Origin: an uncultured Rhodopila sp.
GTDB taxonomy: Bacteria > Pseudomonadota > Alphaproteobacteria > Acetobacterales > Acetobacteraceae
Direction: 5' to 3'
DNA length: 64,000 nucleotides
Assembly: GCF_903944925.1 (NCBI RefSeq)
Contig: NZ_CAJATU010000155.1
Coordinates: forward strand, 157,951 to 221,950
How positions within the stretch are numbered: position 1 is the stretch's first letter; every line of letters starts with the position of its first letter. The position numbers and the translations under genes are program-made. This document shows, piece after piece, positions 57,428 through 64,000 of the stretch. Below the pieces are notes generated by a model. That model was not told the origin of the DNA and ran no database searches. It saw only the letters and a list, made by a program, of their open reading frames with translations.

Positions 57428-57675
57428 TCTGCGCCGCCCGTGCCCTTGTCGGCACCGTTGCCGGATAGACCCTCAAGCTGGTCGAGCAGTGCCGCCTCGC
57501 GCAGTTCGAACTCCGGCTCCGTTATGGAACCGCGCTCGATCTGCCGGTGCAACTCCTGCAAGTCGGCCATGATGGCCTTGCGGCCTGCCTCCCGCGCCTC
57601 ATCCACGGCATGCGCGATTTCACGCATGATGAAGGTGAGGCCGGTCATCGGTGACATCAGGAGGCTGCCGATCAT
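57424..57675 (-). CDS. gvpG: Gas vesicle protein GvpG
   Basis: An 83-residue helical protein. IGSLLMSPMTGLTFIMREIA followed by a coiled-coil KAIMADLQELHRQIERGSIT and EPEFELREAALLDQLEGL is the GvpG pattern. It works with GvpF/L in assembly. Start at ATG 57675 fits the family; a longer frame runs into the upstream gene. 19 bp follow the gvpF/L stop. Confidence 0.9.
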   Translation of the reverse strand: MIGSLLMSPMTGLTFIMREIAHAVDEAREAGRKAIMADLQELHRQIERGSITEPEFELREAALLDQLEGLSGNGADKGTGGAE

Positions 57676-57694
57676 CGTGCTTCTCCAGCGGTTG

Positions 57695-58438
57695 TTAGAT
57701 CGAGACGCTGACGAAGTTGTAAGGCGGCCATGGTCCGCGGACCTCCATGACGAACTCGTCACCCAGCTTGCCGGCGAGTTCCTCGACGATCGTGTCGAAC
57801 CGGTTTTCCTGGTCGCGCTCGACCAGGCAATTGAGATCGAACATCAACCGCTCGCTGGACGGCTCGACGGTCTTCACCTCGACCGCGACCTGACCGAGCA
57901 TGGCCAGTGCCAGGCTTGTCTTGTCCTCACGCTCGCGCTTCATCAGCTTTTCGAAAGTGCGGCCGAGTTCCAGCAGTTCCATTTGCCCGGGTTCGCGTTT
58001 GCCGCTGAAGCAGGCGTCGCGGCGCTTGCGCAGCTCGGGGAAGCGATCGACGAAGACCCGGAAAGTGTCCTCCTCCTGCCAGCGAAGCCGTACGGTCATT
58101 TCTACCCTGCCGACGATACGGGTGAGCTGGCGGGACAGTACGGCGACATGCTCGGCGATCAGCTGGCGCACGCTTTCCTCGCTGTCGCTGATCATGCCGA
58201 ATGCCATCGGCAGCAAATCGGTATCAGCGATGACGCGCGTCAGCACGGCCTGGTGGGCGGACAGATAGCGCCGCTCCGGCCGAACGACATCAAGGTCCGT
58301 GTCTGAAACAATGGCTCCCAGGCGGCCGACGATACACAGACGCACCGGCGCGCCATCCAGCCCTTTCAGATCCGCCGGCAGCACCACATCCGCGGATGTG
58401 ACCGCATAGATATATAGCCGGCCGCTGCTGCTGGCCAT
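57695..58438 (-). CDS. gvpF: Gas vesicle protein GvpF/GvpL family (first copy)
   Basis: A 247-residue GvpF/L. RLYIYAVTSADVVLP opens it, LPMAFGMISDSEESVRQLI marks the substrate-binding part, and EVRGPWPPYNFVSVSI is the tail. In other organisms GvpF binds GvpA and helps to start assembly. Lies 6 bp after the GvpO-like gene. Confidence 0.93.
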   Translation of the reverse strand: MASSSGRLYIYAVTSADVVLPADLKGLDGAPVRLCIVGRLGAIVSDTDLDVVRPERRYLSAHQAVLTRVIADTDLLPMAFGMISDSEESVRQLIAEHVAVLSRQLTRIVGRVEMTVRLRWQEEDTFRVFVDRFPELRKRRDACFSGKREPGQMELLELGRTFEKLMKREREDKTSLALAMLGQVAVEVKTVEPSSERLMFDLNCLVERDQENRFDTIVEELAGKLGDEFVMEVRGPWPPYNFVSVSI

Positions 58439-58444
58439 ATCGGC

Positions 58445-58762
58445 TTACTCCTCGGCCGGTTCGAGCGCGAGCAGTTGCAGGTCCAGGTCGAAGTGAAGCC
58501 GGTAGCGGTGACGCTCCAATATAGCCTTGGATCCGCCGCGCAGGCTGACCGTCAGTTCCGGATTGGGAGCGAAAACCTCGACTTCGACCGACCATCCGGC
58601 GGAGCCCTCGACCGCGATCTTGATGATGCGCGTGTCGCTCGCGCACAGCAGATCGGTGGTCAGGCCGCGGACGATGCTTGCAAGCCTTACCATGGGCGAA
58701 GCGTGAACAGGTGCGGCCTTGGTCAGCACCGCCTTTTCCGGGTTTATGAAACCTTGGTCCAT
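58445..58762 (-). CDS. gvpO: GvpO-like gas vesicle protein
   Basis: A 105-residue protein whose second half (GSAGWSVEVEVFAPNPELTV, then RYRLHFDLDLQLLALEP) fits the GvpO pattern of GW.v.VEv....y.v..d....l.gy. Identification is moderate. Start ATG 58762 has AAGAAGG 6 nt upstream; ATG 58795 in frame is weaker. It lies 38 bp after the GvpV-position gene. Confidence 0.72.
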   Translation of the reverse strand: MDQGFINPEKAVLTKAAPVHASPMVRLASIVRGLTTDLLCASDTRIIKIAVEGSAGWSVEVEVFAPNPELTVSLRGGSKAILERHRYRLHFDLDLQLLALEPAEE

Positions 58763-58800
58763 TTTAACCTTCTTTCGGGCAATCAGTGTTGTCATGCCAG

Positions 58801-59136
58801 TCAGTACCTGATGGCGAAGCCGCCGCGCGGGCGGCTCTGGTTACTTGAGCGAACTGCCGCGGCACGGGTCACGGGGAGTGCCCCGGCCGATCCGAGCGGC
58901 TCTGTTGTTTGATCCAATGCCTGGCGTAACACAAGCTTTTCCCGGTCAATTTCCTCGATGCGCGATTGTAATTTGATGGCGCGCGCGCTGAGCAGCTCGG
59001 TTTCCTGCACGCGCCGCTGACGTTCCAGCTCCAAAAAGCTCATGCGCAGAAGGATTGCCGCGGGAGTCGCCGCCTTGCGCCCGGATCCGTAGGTCCGCGG
59101 CGGTATGGTGGTGCGGATGCGGGTGAACTTGCTCAT
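58801..59136 (-). CDS. Small coiled-coil protein in the GvpV position
   Basis: A 111-residue basic protein with a central coiled coil (MSFLELERQRRVQETELLSA then RAIKLQSRIEEIDREKLVLR) and flexible ends. As I recall it, Serratia 39006 has gvpV at this place directly after gvpN, of similar size; I call it GvpV-position rather than GvpV since I cannot align them. ATGA overlap with gvpN. Confidence 0.85.
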   Translation of the reverse strand: MSKFTRIRTTIPPRTYGSGRKAATPAAILLRMSFLELERQRRVQETELLSARAIKLQSRIEEIDREKLVLRQALDQTTEPLGSAGALPVTRAAAVRSSNQSRPRGGFAIRY

Positions 59137-60098
59137 GACCGGGATCCTTTGTCACGCCGCCGGCGGAACCCTGGAATGACTTCGCCCGGGGCCTCGCTCG
59201 GACGGTCCTCAAGCGCGAAGGCGTGCTTAAGTTCTTCATCCGTTGCATGAAGAATATCCCGGCAACAGCAGCGAAACAACGGATCGTCCAATGTCGGCCG
59301 CACGCCGGCCGCCGCGGTCACGCGCGCCAGCGCCAAAGCGCCGCGCACGGTCAGTTGCTGACGATCCTCGCGCAGCCGGAGTGCGCGAACCAGATCCACC
59401 ACCGCCTCGGAGTCGCAGAGCGAAAGCCCCGACTTGCCCTGGACGATGGCGATTTCGGTGGTGCGGTCGAAATGGCCGACACAGATCGTGATGACGCGGT
59501 CGATCAGGCTGTCGGCGGTTTCGAAAACACCTGCATATTCCTCGGGGTTCGAGGTCAGGATGGCGCAGAACTTGGGATGGACCGTGAGGTAGTTTTCACG
59601 TCCTTCATGCACCCGCGGCAGATTGAGGATGCCCTCGGCCAGCACGCTGAGCAACGGCGCGTTCGCCGCAGGGGGGGTGCGGTTGAACTCGTCATAGATC
59701 AGCGTGTGGCCGTGGCGGCAGGCGGTCGTCAGGCGGTTATCCGTCCACAGCGTGGTTTGCTGCTCCTCGGTACGGAGCACGTTGTGAATGAAGTTGTCGA
59801 CCAACTTCGACTTGCGGAAGCCGCTTGCCGAACCGACCAGGTCGGAACTGGTAAGCTGGTGGTCGCCGTGCAGCAGCGTCACCGGGCGGGCGAGTTGCGT
59901 CGCGATATGGAAGGCAAGGGTCGTCTTGCCGGTTCCGGCTGGCCCGCTGAGATGCACGGAGTAGCCAGCGCGTAGGTAAATGAGCGCCCTGCGCGTCAGG
60001 TCCTCGATGTAGGGGGTTAAGACAAACGTATCGCTTGCCTCAACATCCACATTGATTTCAGCTTCGGGTGCGGCGTCGGTCAGTGTCAGGGCGCTCAT
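59133..60098 (-). CDS. gvpN: Gas vesicle AAA ATPase GvpN
   Basis: A 321-residue MoxR-like AAA ATPase. Walker A SGPAGTGKTT (51-60), Walker B LIYDEFNRTPP, sensor ILTSNPEEYAGV and the second Arg region SLIDRVITICVGH are intact. GvpN raises vesicle yield with GvpC. It is the second AAA protein of this operon, structurally unlike the Cdc48-type one. Nine bases separate it from gvpC. Confidence 0.95.
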   Translation of the reverse strand: MSALTLTDAAPEAEINVDVEASDTFVLTPYIEDLTRRALIYLRAGYSVHLSGPAGTGKTTLAFHIATQLARPVTLLHGDHQLTSSDLVGSASGFRKSKLVDNFIHNVLRTEEQQTTLWTDNRLTTACRHGHTLIYDEFNRTPPAANAPLLSVLAEGILNLPRVHEGRENYLTVHPKFCAILTSNPEEYAGVFETADSLIDRVITICVGHFDRTTEIAIVQGKSGLSLCDSEAVVDLVRALRLREDRQQLTVRGALALARVTAAAGVRPTLDDPLFRCCCRDILHATDEELKHAFALEDRPSEAPGEVIPGFRRRRDKGSRS

Positions 60099-60107
60099 GA
60101 TCTTGCT

Positions 60108-60971
60108 CTAGTTGAAAGAGCCGGAGGAACGGGTTGAGCCGGACTGCTCATCTTCGCTGGCAGTCTTCTCGATGTCGCGCTTGCGATGGCGAACCGGCGT
60201 GCTGGCGGCCGGCTCGGCCGGCGCTGCCTCCGCGGCAACGGGCGGCGGGGCGGGCGGTGCAGCGGGACGCACCTGGACCCGCGGCGCAACCGGAGCGGCG
60301 GCGGCGGGCTTCGCAGCCGGGGCCGGGGCAGCAGCCTTGGCGACCGGTATCGTCGCATGGCCCCAGGCGGCGCGGGCGATGCGGAACTGGTCCTGCACTT
60401 CGGCTTTAATCGTTGCCGTCTCGCTTTGGACGCCGGCGATGAACTTGTTCAACGAGTTCGACAACGCGGCCGCGGAAGCGGCCCGATCGGTGCGGGCACC
60501 GGCAAGGAAGGCGGTGGATTCATTGCGCACTTCAGTCGTGAACTTGCTGAGCGACTCGCTCAGCGCGGCGGCGGTGGCTGCCTGATCAGCGCGGACTTCG
60601 GTGCGGAAGGCGGTCAGGGCGTCGGATGCCTTGCGCCGGGATGCGTCGAGGTTCGAACGCAGCGCACGGGCGTTGTCCGAGATTGTCTGGCGCTTTGCCG
60701 CGAGATCCTGCCTGGCAGCCGTCAGCGTCGTCTGCACGGCGGTTTCGAGCGCGGCATCGCCGGCGGCGAGCCGCTGGCGCAGATCCGCGGCGGTGGCGGC
60801 AAGATCGCGCGCTACGCCGGCACGATGAGCATTGTTGTCAGCCAGCGTCTGTTGGGTTGCGGCATTCAATGCCGAAAGTGAAGTGGCCCGGGCGACGGCA
60901 ATTTCGTTCCGCGCGCCATACCCGGCAGCGATATCGTTCGCTAGCCTTGCCAGGGATTTACCAAACTGCAT
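60108..60971 (-). CDS. gvpC: Gas vesicle outer-surface protein GvpC-like
   Basis: A 287-residue, Ala-rich, mostly helical protein. Two clear 33-residue repeats cover residues 120-152 and 153-185 (TAF...AA.AAALS.SL.KF...V), with a degenerate unit before; 33 residues is the GvpC repeat length. The C-terminal ~75 residues are Ala/Pro-rich and end in a charged tail. GvpC strengthens the outer vesicle surface. ATG 60971 has a perfect GGAGG 5 nt upstream. 88 bp after gvpA. Confidence 0.85.
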   Translation of the reverse strand: MQFGKSLARLANDIAAGYGARNEIAVARATSLSALNAATQQTLADNNAHRAGVARDLAATAADLRQRLAAGDAALETAVQTTLTAARQDLAAKRQTISDNARALRSNLDASRRKASDALTAFRTEVRADQAATAAALSESLSKFTTEVRNESTAFLAGARTDRAASAAALSNSLNKFIAGVQSETATIKAEVQDQFRIARAAWGHATIPVAKAAAPAPAAKPAAAAPVAPRVQVRPAAPPAPPPVAAEAAPAEPAASTPVRHRKRDIEKTASEDEQSGSTRSSGSFN

Positions 60972-61059
60972 ATCGTCCTCCAAAGTCACGTGTCCTGAGT
61001 AGGACCGGGGTGGCGAACCACCCCGGACCTCAAAGTCAAACCGTCGGAAGCCGAATTCT

Positions 61060-61278
61060 TTAGGCCGGAGCGGCCGCAGACGCGGTCAGGCCAATGGCTT
61101 CGGCATACTTCAGGTAGGTCTCAACGGACGCGATCACGATACGGGCTTCGATCGAGATCAGTTCGATGCCGACCAGCGACACCTTGACGAATGCGTCGAT
61201 CACGATGCCCTTGTCGAGCACGCGGTCGATAACTTCCGCCAGGCTGGAGGAGTCAGTGGATTTCTGGATTTGTGCCAT
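61060..61278 (-). CDS. gvpA: Major gas vesicle protein GvpA
   Basis: A 72-residue GvpA. The core [40 protein letters not shown] and [15 protein letters not shown] is near textbook, so it should form the ribbed shell wall. AAGGA sits 7 nt before the ATG. It is the first gene of the operon and is expected to be the most highly expressed. Confidence 0.97.
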   Translation of the reverse strand: MAQIQKSTDSSSLAEVIDRVLDKGIVIDAFVKVSLVGIELISIEARIVIASVETYLKYAEAIGLTASAAAPA

Positions 61279-62334
61279 GACAGCATTCCTTGAAGATAGG
61301 AAGGTTGCGGACGGTTCGTTCCGCGCATTGTTAATAACGGTTCAGTAACCGGAACGCTAGCGTTTTTCTCGTAAAATACTGTGCCCTCTTATTTTGTTTT
61401 AGTGTCTGATAAAGAGTATGGTTATACAAATATCGGCATGATATCGGTGAACTTTCCCGATTTTGAGACGTGGCCCGCCATTCCATTCCCGCCCCTCCGC
61501 AGCTCAAACGGCGCGAAGCGGCTATCTCGCAAGCGCGAGAGCGTGGAAATAATCCGTAGCATTGCGGATGTGGCAGATTATTTCTGGATTTCGGTGATGC
61601 CGTAGCATGTCCGAAGCGGGAGACCAGTCAAGCTGATATGATGAATGATAGTTCTTGAGCAAAAAGCCGCCCCAAACCGGCGAGCCTCAATAATGATAAA
61701 ATTAAGAGGTTTCGATATAATACAGATGATGTCGCACGTTACCGCGCGTATTGCTTTGGCGCAACGCTGACCCGCGATAGCCGCTGGTGACGCGCGGAGC
61801 CGCGGGCGGGCTGCGAACACCCGGCGGACGACCGCTTTATCCAAGGCCGCACGGAACAGGACGAAAATGGTACTGTATTGTCATGGTTACCCGATCTTTG
61901 CCGGCCAGCGACGCAGGGGAATGATGCGGCGGCCGCACATCTTTGCCCCTGACCTAACCCATGCGCCGTTAACGGTTTGGCCGCCGGAGCGGGACAACGC
62001 CGAGCGAGGCTCCCGCAGTCAGCCCGGTCAGCACGGTTTCCGCCACGCAGCCCCGGCCAAACAGGCCCGAGGCGACCGGCAAGCGGAAAAATGGCTGAAA
62101 GCCTGGACCGAGGCGGGACGACGGATCGGCGAGAAAGCCCGCGGGGCGTTCGCAACAATCAGTGCCGGCGGCTACCTGCCACCGGCACTCATACATAAGT
62201 GCGTGCGTATGCGGACGGGACGGCTACCAGCGGCTGCGTGCTCGCGCGCCGATCGGCGCGGCGGAACCCTGCCAACATGATTCGCGATACCCGCTCTTGC
62301 CCCCACCCCCCCAATGCGTGTTAAGCACGTCGCG
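61279..62334. other. 1-kb gap between gvpA and ffs
   Basis: No supported gene. The left ~450 bp are AT-richer and hold the gvpA promoter area. Around 61867-62280 an open frame of 137 codons on the plus strand lacks a ribosome site and recognisable motif; I do not call it. A 16-bp palindrome CGCGCCGATCGGCGCG lies at 62245-62260. Confidence 0.5.
61337..61363. promoter_or_regulatory. Two palindromes upstream of gvpA
   Basis: CGGTT-CAGT-AACCG (61337-61350) and the perfect 12-mer AACGCTAGCGTT (61352-61363) lie one base apart, ~60-85 bp before the gvpA start. That is a usual place for a repressor or activator site. Its reading as a regulatory site is inference; the adjacent gene-free DNA was not found to hold a clear -35/-10 pair. 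Confidence 0.4.
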
Positions 62335-62428
62335 GGAGATCGGCGGTGGACGGGCGCCTCGCCAACCCGGTCAGGTCCGGAAGGAAGCAGCCGCAACGGG
62401 TCACCGCTCGGGTCGTTTGTCGGTCTCC
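62335..62428 (+). ncRNA. ffs: Signal recognition particle RNA (4.5S, bacterial small type)
   Basis: The conserved domain IV is at 62369-62392, with GGTCAGGTCC, GGAAGGAAGCAG core. The ends pair: GGAGATC (62335-62341) with GGTCTCC (62422-62428), allowing one G-U. The RNA binds Ffh to target membrane proteins. Its place just upstream of dnaX is common in alphaproteobacteria. Ends are estimated from the pairing. Confidence 0.92.
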
Positions 62429-62487
62429 CACCCCTTCCATCGCGATGCCTGTCCCGACCGGGAAGGGCCGCCAGATGATTGCAGTTT

Positions 62488-64000
62488 ATGTCCGGCCTGT
62501 TTCAGGACGACCCCGCGGATAACGGCGAATCCGCCCCGGCGCCCGAGGGCCCGGGCCTGTTCGGAGACGCCCTGCCGGTGGCTCTGCCGGAGCCTGTACA
62601 TGCCACGGCCTATCGCGTTCTGGCGCGGAAATACCGCCCCGCCACCTTCGATGACCTTATCGGCCAGGAGACGATGGTGCGCACTTTGCGCAACGCCTTC
62701 GCCGTCGGACGGGTCGCGCACGCCTTCATGCTGACCGGGGTGCGTGGGGTCGGGAAAACCACCACAGCCCGAATCATCGCCCGCGCGCTGAACTGCGTCG
62801 GACCGGATGGCAACGGAGGCCCGACCGCGGACCCATGCGGCGTTTGCGGCAACTGTGTCGCCATCCTGGCCGAGCGTGAGCCGGATGTATTCGAGATGGA
62901 CGCGGCATCCCGCACCGGCGTGGACGACGTCCGCGAAATCATCGAGGTCAGCCGCTCACGCCCGATGAAGATCCGCACCAAGGTCTTCATCATCGACGAA
63001 ATCCATATGCTGTCCAAGGCGGCGTTCAATGCACTGTTGAAGACGCTTGAAGAGCCGCCGCCGCATGTGAAGTTCGTGTTTGCCACGACGGAACTGCGCA
63101 AAGTGCCGATCACGGTGCTGTCGCGCTGCCAGAGTTTTTCCCTGCGGCGGGTGCGGATTTCCGAACTGCAACAGCATTTCGGCCGCATCGCGCAGAAGGA
63201 ACAGGTAACGATAGAAGCCGCCGCGCTGGAGCAGATCGCTCGAGCCGCCGATGGTTCGGTTCGTGACGGCCTGTCGATTCTCGACCAGGCGATCGCCCAG
63301 GCAGAGGGCACGATCACCGGCGCTCAGGTGGCCGATATGCTGGGCCTGGCAGACCGGGAGGCCGTGTTCGACCTGCTGGAAGCGGTCATGAGCGGCAAGC
63401 CCGCCGCTGCCCTGGCGGTCACCGACCGGGCCTATGAGCGCGGTGCCGATCACGGTACCCTGCTGCAGGATTTGCTGGAACTGCTGCACACTGTGACGCG
63501 GCTGAAATCGATCCCCGGGCTGCGCCACAGCCAGGATCTGCCCGAAACCGAGCGCACGCGCGGCGCGGAACTGGCCGATCGGCTGGCGGTTCCGGTGCTG
63601 GCGCGGGCGTGGCAGATGCTGCTGAAGGGTGTCGGCGAGGTCGAAACCGCCCCCGATCGTCGGGCAGCGGCGGAGATGGTGCTGATCCGGCTTTGTTACG
63701 TCGCCGATATGCCGACCCCCGGGGACCTGATCCGGCGGTTGACGTCGGGCGGTACGAGCGGCCAGGCGCCGTCGCTTCCTTCCGGTGGCGGCGGTGGCGT
63801 GCGGGCGGTGGCCAATGGCGCGGCGATGGCGGTAGCGGCGCCCGACCCGGGGGCCCGGCTGGCCACGTTCCGCGACGTTGTCGCCTTTGTGGGAGAGCGG
63901 AAGGAGGCGATGCTGCATGCGCATCTGCTGCATTCCGTGCATCTCGTGCGCTTCGCCCCGCCGGTGATCGAACTGCGGCCGGAGACAGATGCGCCGCGCG
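62488..64000 (+). CDS. dnaX: DNA polymerase III subunits gamma/tau (5' part)
   Basis: The frame from ATG 62488 stays open to the right edge, so about 504 codons are visible and the C-terminus is missing. YRVLARKYRPATFDDLIGQ (41-59), Walker A GVRGVGKT (84-91), zinc Cys in CGVCGNC, DEIHMLS and FATTELRKVP are the clamp-loader ATPase signature. A ~38-residue Pro/Ala-rich extension comes first. The tau part (after ~residue 420, PSLPSGGGGGV) begins a flexible linker. Confidence 0.95.
   Translation, partial: MSGLFQDDPADNGESAPAPEGPGLFGDALPVALPEPVHATAYRVLARKYRPATFDDLIGQETMVRTLRNAFAVGRVAHAFMLTGVRGVGKTTTARIIARALNCVGPDGNGGPTADPCGVCGNCVAILAEREPDVFEMDAASRTGVDDVREIIEVSRSRPMKIRTKVFIIDEIHMLSKAAFNALLKTLEEPPPHVKFVFATTELRKVPITVLSRCQSFSLRRVRISELQQHFGRIAQKEQVTIEAAALEQIARAADGSVRDGLSILDQAIAQAEGTITGAQVADMLGLADREAVFDLLEAVMSGKPAAALAVTDRAYERGADHGTLLQDLLELLHTVTRLKSIPGLRHSQDLPETERTRGAELADRLAVPVLARAWQMLLKGVGEVETAPDRRAAAEMVLIRLCYVADMPTPGDLIRRLTSGGTSGQAPSLPSGGGGGVRAVANGAAMAVAAPDPGARLATFRDVVAFVGERKEAMLHAHLLHSVHLVRFAPPVIELRPETDAPR

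Noticed and set aside
61867..62280. A 137-codon plus-strand frame in the gvpA-ffs gap
   Set aside because: No ribosome site, no recognisable motif, poor composition, and it contains the CGCGCCGATCGGCGCG palindrome; not called as a gene.

Overview
The window is a GC-rich, densely coded stretch of a Gram-negative chromosome. Gene content points to an alphaproteobacterium, and the mix of families (yejABEF, fabI-aroC, the COG2308/COG2307 pair, DUF1127, DUF6165 with a TPR glycosyltransferase, ffs-dnaX) suggests the Acetobacteraceae or a near relative. The family assignment is inference. No rRNA, tRNA, CRISPR array or intact insertion sequence was found.

Layout. 0.1-5.0 kb: a molybdopterin oxidoreductase and a large protein made of five 120-residue repeats plus an esterase-like domain (both minus strand). 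5.0-5.6 kb: a decayed gap with the tail of a Crp/Fnr-type regulator. 5.6-14.2 kb: an ATP-grasp/alpha-E pair, a small secreted protein, thyX, kup, an amidohydrolase and small proteins. 14.4-20.4 kb: the yejABEF peptide importer, interrupted by palindromic repeats. 20.4-27.0 kb: heme N-demethylase-like protein, alpha/beta hydrolase and class III CoA-transferase in one minus-strand run, then two MFS transporters, a coiled-coil protein and a GNAT acetyltransferase. 27.1-38.6 kb: a plus-strand cluster with a type I secretion ABC transporter, its HlyD adaptor, a Sel1-repeat protein, a fused GT2-GT4 glycosyltransferase, a ChW-like surface protein and a GT4 glycosyltransferase; this looks like a secretion-plus-glycosylation locus. 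38.7-47.5 kb: housekeeping genes (fabI, aroC, HU, tlyA, xseB, an HDAC-like deacetylase, a TusA-like protein, a ROK kinase, dinB). 47.5-48.3 kb: an AT-rich gap. 48.3-52.4 kb: MarR regulator, free-methionine-sulfoxide reductase, NIPSNAP, YggS, DUF6165 and TPR-glycosyltransferase.

52.4-61.3 kb is the most interesting segment: a complete, tightly coupled minus-strand gas vesicle operon. In transcription order it reads gvpA, gvpC, gvpN, a GvpV-position protein, a GvpO-like protein, gvpF/L, gvpG, a GvpA-fold minor protein, gvpK, gvpJ, gvpH, an uncharacterised TraB-like protein, a two-domain Cdc48/p97-type AAA ATPase, and a second GvpF/L. The last genes are joined by 4-bp ATGA overlaps, so the Cdc48-like ATPase and the TraB-like protein are physically part of the operon. 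A role in vesicle assembly, remodelling or turnover is the main hypothesis offered here.

The window ends with the SRP RNA gene (ffs) and the 5' part of dnaX, which runs off the right edge. A genome-scale signal also stands out: the 10-bp palindrome GCCGATCGGC occurs 14 times, in genes and gaps, far above chance.
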